In this document: piece by piece, positions 58,766 through 64,000 of the stretch
Numbering within the stretch: position 1 is the first letter of the stretch
Layout: each line of letters starts with the position of its first letter
Source of the DNA: Deltaproteobacteria bacterium
Lineage (GTDB): Bacteria > Myxococcota_A > UBA9042
Reading direction: 5' to 3'
DNA length: 64,000 nucleotides
Assembly: GCA_020632665.1 (NCBI GenBank)
Contig: JACKFC010000003.1
Location: 1-64,000, forward strand
Notes under the pieces: generated by a model
Database searches by the model: none
What the model was told of the DNA's origin: nothing
Seen by the model: the letters and a program-made list of their open reading frames with translations, nothing else
Program-made: the position numbers and the translations under genes

Positions 58766-61060
58766 TCAGTCGCCCCAGCGGGCGCGCGCTTCGTCCTTCC
58801 ACTCGTCGGGGAAGTAGTAGAAGCCCTCGCAACCGAGCTTGAAGAAGCAGGTCTCGCACGCCGTCTCGTGGCGGCGCCGGGCTTGTAGGTAGTCGAAGAG
58901 GTTCACGTCGTCCATGGTCACGAAGACCATCCGACGCTCGAGCTTGTAGAGATCGCCCATGCAATAGGACTCGTAGCCCGGCATGTAGCAGATCGGCAGG
59001 TTGATGACCTGGAACTGGATCCGGTCGCCGAAGCGGTCGATCAGCTGCATCACCACCGGCGCGACCTCCGCCGGATCCGGCTGCGTCTCCGCCGAAGCGC
59101 GACCGAAGGGCGTGACGAACTGGATATTGCAGTGCTCGACCCCGAGCCGCACCAGCAGGTCGCCGTACTCCATCAGGACCGGAAAATTCGTCTTGGTCAG
59201 CGTCACGTTGACGCCGAAGCCGACGCCCTGCTCGCGGCAGAGCTCGACCGCATTGGCGATGCCCGCCGTGGTCTGCTCGAATGCGCCCTTGGACTGCACC
59301 TGCTTCTCGTGCACCTCGGGATTCGGGCCATGGAGCGAGATCAGCAGGTTGGTGATGCCGCTGCGGACCACCTTCGCGGCGTTCTTCTCCAGCATCAGCA
59401 TGCGGCCGTTGCTGGTCAGGTTGATCTGCTGGTAGCCGAGCTCCTTCGCCTTGCGCAGCAGCAGGAATAGGTTCGGGTTGGTCGTCGGCTCGCCGCCGTC
59501 GAAGTCGATCAGGTCGAAGCCCTGCTTGCGCCGCTCGGTCATGAAACCGATCTGCTCGGCGACCTCACCGTGCGTCGGCAAGCGGTTTCCGGTCGCGCAG
59601 AACACGCACTGATTGTTACAGATGTAGGTCGTGTTCATGATGACCTTGCGCGGCACGAAGGTCTCGACCTTGACCTCCAGGACGCGCTTGGCCACCTCCA
59701 GCTCGTGGGCGGTCCAGCCCGCCTCGCGGTCCTCGATCACCGCCTGGCCCTGGAAGAGCGGTCCGATGTCGCGGTCCTCGCGTTGGGTCCAGAGCCCGCG
59801 TCGCTCGACCTCGTCGAAGAGCGGGGTGCCGGCGATCGGAGTCGCGAACTGCACCAGCGGCCGCGCGCCGTGGGCCTCGAACAGCGCCCACGCCGTCTCC
59901 AACGTGGCGACGATCTCGTCACGCCGCTCGCCCGGGCTGCCGATCATCCAATGCACGACCAGCGGCAGGCCCGCAGCCTGGCACCATTGCGCCACGCGAT
60001 GGGTCGCCTCGCGGTCGAAGCGCTTGCCGATGATCTCGTTGGCGACGCGCTCGGTCGCCGCCTCGGCCGAGATCGAGAGCAGCGGGCTCACCGTGGCGAG
60101 CCGCTGCACCTGTGCTTCGGTCAGCCGGTCGGCGCGCATCCCGTTGGGGAAGTCGGCGCGCATCTCGAGCGCGATCAAGGCGTCGAGCAGGCCGTCGAAA
60201 TGGCTCGCCTTCACGTTGACCAGCTCGTCGAGCACGACGACGCGGCGAATCCCGTGCTCGTCGCGGAGCTGCTGCAAATTCTCGCGCACCTGCTCGATCG
60301 GGATCGGCCGCCAGCCTTGGCCCTCGACGCCGGCCCGCCGCCACGGCGTCGCCGTGCAGAACGAGCAGCTGTAGGCACAGCCACGGCTCGTCTTGATCGC
60401 CGCCAGGGGAGGGTGCAGGTCGAAGATCTCGCGTTTGACGTCGGCGCGCGCGACCCGCCCGAGGAAGGTCTGGAACGCGGCCATATCGACCAGATCGTAG
60501 GCCGGCGGCGGCAAGGTGCCGAGCGCCTCGGGCGGCCGGCCATCGAGCAGGCGCGCCTCGGGCACAGCGCCGCTGGCCAACGCCGCGCAGAGCTGCGGCA
60601 GGCTCTGATCGGCCTCGAAGCGGAGCCCACATTCGACGCCGAGCTCGTCGAGCCAGCTCTCGTCCCAGGCGATCACGTGCTGACCGCCCACGTCGAGGTC
60701 GGCCAAGATCGTGCGCGCGTTCGGCCAGCGCTCGGCGAGCGTCGAGACGAATCGCGCGACCTCCGCCGACGCCGCCCGCGCCCGCAGCCACGGGCTCGCG
60801 GCGATGACGACCACGTCCGGGGCCTGCTCGGGCAGTCGGCCGAGATACGTCGCCCACGGCACACCAAGGCGGATCATCCCGCCGCGCTCGTCCGAGAGTG
60901 TCGACGTCGGCAGGCAGAATGCGTCGAGGACGGTGACGTCGTGGCCGGCCGCGCGCAGGTTCGCGGCCGATTGCCACGTGCCCAACCCGGCGAGGTAGGG
61001 GTAGTCGATGAACGCCCGATGCAGCAGCAGCGGCGGATGCAGCAGCAGAACCCGGGCCAA
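58766..61060 (-). CDS. Tandem radical SAM enzyme with N-terminal cobalamin-binding-like domain
   Basis: The protein has 764 residues from a TTG at 61060 after GGAGGGAG. Residues about 1-150 resemble the B12-binding Rossmann region found before many radical SAM domains, but the DxHxxG lower-ligand motif is not evident. The first radical SAM core has CAYSCSFC near residue 226 followed by LSISAEAATE and MIGSPGE. A second complete radical SAM core starts with CNNQCVFC near 480 and contains DGGEPTTNP and LTSNGRM. Extra cysteines at the C-terminus (CYMPGYESYC; CETCFFKLGC) look like a SPASM-type auxiliary cluster site. The substrate is unknown, and no obvious peptide precursor gene is adjacent. Confidence 0.85.
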   Translation of the reverse strand: MARVLLLHPPLLLHRAFIDYPYLAGLGTWQSAANLRAAGHDVTVLDAFCLPTSTLSDERGGMIRLGVPWATYLGRLPEQAPDVVVIAASPWLRARAASAEVARFVSTLAERWPNARTILADLDVGGQHVIAWDESWLDELGVECGLRFEADQSLPQLCAALASGAVPEARLLDGRPPEALGTLPPPAYDLVDMAAFQTFLGRVARADVKREIFDLHPPLAAIKTSRGCAYSCSFCTATPWRRAGVEGQGWRPIPIEQVRENLQQLRDEHGIRRVVVLDELVNVKASHFDGLLDALIALEMRADFPNGMRADRLTEAQVQRLATVSPLLSISAEAATERVANEIIGKRFDREATHRVAQWCQAAGLPLVVHWMIGSPGERRDEIVATLETAWALFEAHGARPLVQFATPIAGTPLFDEVERRGLWTQREDRDIGPLFQGQAVIEDREAGWTAHELEVAKRVLEVKVETFVPRKVIMNTTYICNNQCVFCATGNRLPTHGEVAEQIGFMTERRKQGFDLIDFDGGEPTTNPNLFLLLRKAKELGYQQINLTSNGRMLMLEKNAAKVVRSGITNLLISLHGPNPEVHEKQVQSKGAFEQTTAGIANAVELCREQGVGFGVNVTLTKTNFPVLMEYGDLLVRLGVEHCNIQFVTPFGRASAETQPDPAEVAPVVMQLIDRFGDRIQFQVINLPICYMPGYESYCMGDLYKLERRMVFVTMDDVNLFDYLQARRRHETACETCFFKLGCEGFYYFPDEWKDEARARWGD

Positions 61061-61232
61061 GACTCCCTCCAGCGCGGCCGAGCGGTCGTCCTCGGCGCGT
61101 TGTCGCGAGGATAGGGACCCGCGCGGGGCCCAGCAAGCGATTGCCCCACATCGGCCATGGAATCACGACGCTGCCTCGCGCGTTGCTTGCTGGGGCGAGA
61201 CCCGGCAACGTGGGTCTGCGCCAGGGGAGGCC

Positions 61233-64000
61233 ATGCAGCGAGCACATCCGCGATGCGACGAGCCTGGGCCGGTGCCACCCGGTCCACGCAGCCTGCCGAC
61301 CCATCCATGGGTCGCGCGGGCGCTCGTCGTCGGGCTCTTGCTCGCGCTGCCGGCGCTGGACGTCCGCCCCGCGTTCGCTGGTTGGGGCGCGCGAAAGAGC
61401 GATCCGAAGCCGGCCGCCAAGCCGCGCAAGCCGCGCAAGCCGCGCAAGCCCGGCAGCAGCTCCGCAGCACGTCGTCCCGCGGCCGCGCGTGTCGCCAGCG
61501 ACGCACCGCTTGCCGACCGGGTGCAGGCCGCGCTTTCGCGCAATGCCTCCGCCAAGTCGCTGCTCCCGCTGATCAAGGAGGCGGTGGCGCGCCGCGAGAT
61601 GGCGCTGGCGCTGCAGATGGCCGAAGCGGTCCGGGGCGATCGGCGCGCCGGCCCGGACGTGCTCTGCGACGTCGCCGGTGCGCTCGGGACCGGCCATCCC
61701 TTCCCGGTCCAGCTCGCCATCTGGGCCCGCGCCTACGCCCGCCCTGGCCGCTCGCCGTGGCTCCGCGACAGCATCGAGGAAGGCTACGCTGACGCGTTGC
61801 TGGCCAGCCGCGAGCACGTCCGCGCCGGCGAGGTCCTCTTCGCCGCGCTGAAGCGCCGTCGCGCCGGGACCCGCGGGCCCATCGTCGAGCGCCTCGTGGC
61901 GTGGGCACGGGTCGCCGATGCCATGGACCAGGTTCGCGAGAAGCTCCTGGCCTTGCGCGATCCGGACGCCGCGATCGCCGCCGCGAAGTTGGTCGCCGAG
62001 CTCGACGGCGACGAGGTCGGTCTCGCCGTCTTGCGCGACGCCTTCAAGCAATTCCCCGGCCACCGCGGCCTGGCCCACGCCTATGTGCAGCAACTCTCTC
62101 GGCTCGGCGCGCGGGAAGAGCTCGAGGCGGCGGTGGCGAAGATGGTGCGGGTCAACGGCGGCGATCCGATGCCGTGGCTGATCGTACTCGACGCCCACAT
62201 CGTCGCCCGCGACCGCAAGGCCGCCCGTGCCCTGATCGACACCTTGGCGACGCGCCACGCCCGCCACGACGTGCTGATCGAGGCGCTCATCGACCGCGAA
62301 CAGCGGCTCGGCGACGATTTCCGCCGAATCGAGCCCCTCTTCCAGGCGCTGCTCCGCGCCGCGCCACGCAACCCCGCCTACGTCGAGGCCTACGCCGAAT
62401 ACCTGCTCGTGCGTAGCCACGGTCGCCTCGACCGGGCGCTCGCGGTGTTGGCGCGGCTGGAGAAGATGCCGGGCGGAAAAGTCGCCGGTCGGCGGCGGAT
62501 CGCGGCGTTGCTCGCGGCACACGGGCACAACGCCGAAGCGCGCAGCATCTTGCTCGAGTTGCGCGACGCGGCCCCGGATCAGCGCGAAATCCGCCGCGAC
62601 CTGGCGCAGCTCGACGCCGCGTCGGGCCGGCATCGCGACGCAGAGGCGACCTTTCGTGAGCTGGCGCAGATCCCGCCGCGGAGTGACGCCGCGCTGCGCC
62701 GGGATATCGCCGAGGCCCGCCGAGGCCTGATCGCGTTGCTGCGTCGACAGGGCGAACTCGTCGCTGCGCTGCGCCGGCTGCGCGACGACGTCTCGTCCGG
62801 TCGCAGCAAGCTCGGCGACGCCTTGGTCCTGCTCGACGGTGCCGTCGCCGAAGCCGAGTCCGGCGGTGATGCCGTGCTGCCGGCAGAATGGGCGCTGGAA
62901 TTGGCCGCCGAGCCGCCAACGGGCCCGCTGCAGCCCTTCGCGGACGATGCCGAATTCGTCGGCAGGGTCGGCGTGCTGCTCGTCCTCGGGCGGCAATTCG
63001 ACCCTGCGCTGGTCCTCGCCGAGCGCTTGATGGGCAGCGACGGCGAGCAGGCCCGCGAGCTGGCGCTGCGCATCGACGAGCGCGCGTTGGCGCGTCGTTC
63101 GCTGGCTGCTGCCGCTCGCGCCGAGGCTCTGCTCGAGCGCTCGGGTCTGGACGCGACGACCTGCATCCGACTCGGCGAGATGCACCTCCGCGCCGGCGAT
63201 CCCGTCGGCGCCCGCCGCTTGTTGCAGCGCGCGGCGGCGCTCGCCCCACGCGATACCCGACCCACGGCGCGGCTGGCCCGCCTCTTCCGCGATCAGGGCG
63301 AGCGCGACGCGGAAGACGCCGCGTTGCGCGCGGTCGTGGTCCGCGCCACCGACGCCGACGAACTCGATGCCGCCGGCAAGCGCTTGCTGACCCTCGCCAT
63401 GGCGCGCGGGCAGGCGTCGGACCTGCTGCGCTGGCTCGACGCGATCATGCCGACCCATCCGCGCCGCGCGATCTTGGAGCGCTTCCGCCTGCAGGCCTAC
63501 GACGCCTGGCTGCGCACGGCTTCGCTCGAGCGTCGCCTCAGCGGCACGCCGCAGGCCGACCCGGGCAGCTCTGCCCTCAGCGACGCGCTGGCGCAAGGCG
63601 ACCTCGCGATGCGCGTCCGTGCGCTGCGCCAGGCCGCACGGCAGCGCCGGCCGATCCCGCCCGCTCTCGCCCGCCGCCTGCTCGGCGACAGCAACGCGAT
63701 CATCCGCCGCGACACCGTCTTTGCCCTCGCCGCAGCCGGCGATGACGGCTCCATCGCCGTGCTCCTGGAGATGGAAGGCGAGCGAGACCTCTCCGTCGCC
63801 ACCGCGCAATTGCTCGCGTTGGGGCGCCTGCCGCCGACCCCGCGGGCTGTTCCCTACCTCGAAACGCGCATGGACGAACGCAATACGGCGAGCGCGTCGC
63901 TGGCGGCGCTCGTGCTCGGCCACGTCGCCGATCCCGCTGCGGTCGACCCGCTGATGCGTGCCTACGAGCGCTCGGCTCACCTGCGGCTGCCGCTGATCTT
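61233..64000 (+). CDS. Large secreted TPR/HEAT-type repeat protein, N-terminal part (runs off right edge)
   Basis: At least 922 residues are present from an ATG at 61233 after AGGGGAGG. The frame is open to the edge. An early hydrophobic segment (ALVVGLLLALPALDV, residues about 35-50) looks like a late signal peptide, followed by a KPRKPRKPRKPG stretch. The rest is an Ala/Leu/Arg-rich helical solenoid with TPR-like spacing (GDPVGARRLLQRAAALAP). The last part (from IIRRDTVFALAAAGDD) resembles HEAT repeats. Scaffold or protein-protein interaction is the likely role. The gene is divergent from the radical SAM gene. Confidence 0.75.
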   Translation, partial: MQRAHPRCDEPGPVPPGPRSLPTHPWVARALVVGLLLALPALDVRPAFAGWGARKSDPKPAAKPRKPRKPRKPGSSSAARRPAAARVASDAPLADRVQAALSRNASAKSLLPLIKEAVARREMALALQMAEAVRGDRRAGPDVLCDVAGALGTGHPFPVQLAIWARAYARPGRSPWLRDSIEEGYADALLASREHVRAGEVLFAALKRRRAGTRGPIVERLVAWARVADAMDQVREKLLALRDPDAAIAAAKLVAELDGDEVGLAVLRDAFKQFPGHRGLAHAYVQQLSRLGAREELEAAVAKMVRVNGGDPMPWLIVLDAHIVARDRKAARALIDTLATRHARHDVLIEALIDREQRLGDDFRRIEPLFQALLRAAPRNPAYVEAYAEYLLVRSHGRLDRALAVLARLEKMPGGKVAGRRRIAALLAAHGHNAEARSILLELRDAAPDQREIRRDLAQLDAASGRHRDAEATFRELAQIPPRSDAALRRDIAEARRGLIALLRRQGELVAALRRLRDDVSSGRSKLGDALVLLDGAVAEAESGGDAVLPAEWALELAAEPPTGPLQPFADDAEFVGRVGVLLVLGRQFDPALVLAERLMGSDGEQARELALRIDERALARRSLAAAARAEALLERSGLDATTCIRLGEMHLRAGDPVGARRLLQRAAALAPRDTRPTARLARLFRDQGERDAEDAALRAVVVRATDADELDAAGKRLLTLAMARGQASDLLRWLDAIMPTHPRRAILERFRLQAYDAWLRTASLERRLSGTPQADPGSSALSDALAQGDLAMRVRALRQAARQRRPIPPALARRLLGDSNAIIRRDTVFALAAAGDDGSIAVLLEMEGERDLSVATAQLLALGRLPPTPRAVPYLETRMDERNTASASLAALVLGHVADPAAVDPLMRAYERSAHLRLPLI

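Noticed and set aside
59919..63980. Minus-strand open frame of over 1300 codons
   Set aside because: It lies opposite the plus-strand repeat protein from 61233 and the first radical SAM region. The plus frame has a strong ribosome site, a signal-like segment and normal codon statistics.

Overview
The window is very GC-rich chromosomal DNA, with G or C dominating third codon positions. Its content points to Myxococcota or a close relative. It has two eukaryotic-like Ser/Thr kinases, cysteine-rich CDDG/CT repeats, a DUF4215-type Cys repeat, P/Homo B domains, an OmpA protein with thrombospondin type-3 repeats, a CarF/PEDS1-type plasmalogen desaturase and many lipoproteins. That placement is an inference from gene content; there is no rRNA in the window. 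I found 49 protein genes and no tRNA, rRNA, CRISPR array, insertion sequence or phage. Genes are packed tightly, many with ATGA or GTGA stop/start overlaps, and no gene-free stretch exceeds 300 bases. Two genes run off the edges: selA on the left and a repeat protein on the right.

Layout. 0-3.9 kb: selA (partial), an MdlA-like ABC exporter with a degenerate nucleotide site, a PPC-domain protein and a small membrane protein. 3.9-10.5 kb: one 2203-residue modular surface lipoprotein. 10.5-15.7 kb: amine oxidase and acetyltransferase, a membrane protein, ferredoxin-NADP reductase, an ArgE-like deacetylase and a CarF-type desaturase. 15.9-18 kb: a sigma-factor-like protein and an unknown partner. 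18-26.3 kb: two secreted P-domain paralogues in opposite orientation around a Ser/Thr kinase, then two membrane proteins. 26.3-33 kb: moaD, moaE, a second Ser/Thr kinase, speE, an amidase, hemB and a tiny secreted protein. 33-37 kb, minus strand: a DMT permease, a transglutaminase-like protein and alr. 37-39.3 kb: a phosphofructokinase, a CBS protein and a histone-H1-like protein. 39.3-44 kb, minus strand: a three-gene envelope export operon whose ABC subunit has lost its ATPase motifs. 44.2-51 kb: a zinc-ribbon membrane protein, a lytic transglycosylase, mutL, miaA and a DUF2752 protein. 51.6-58.7 kb: envelope and secreted proteins (TPR/PEGA, OmpA-TSP3, DUF4398, GT2, CAP domain, two small lipoproteins). 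58.8-61 kb: a single-chain tandem radical SAM enzyme. 61.2 kb to the end: a large secreted repeat protein.

Most genes are housekeeping or envelope functions. The parts least explained by known systems are the dead-ATPase export operon, the tandem radical SAM protein, the kinase flanked by inverted P-domain paralogues, the sigma-like gene pair, and a stretch where codon statistics change frame at the end of the 23.8-25.7 kb membrane gene.
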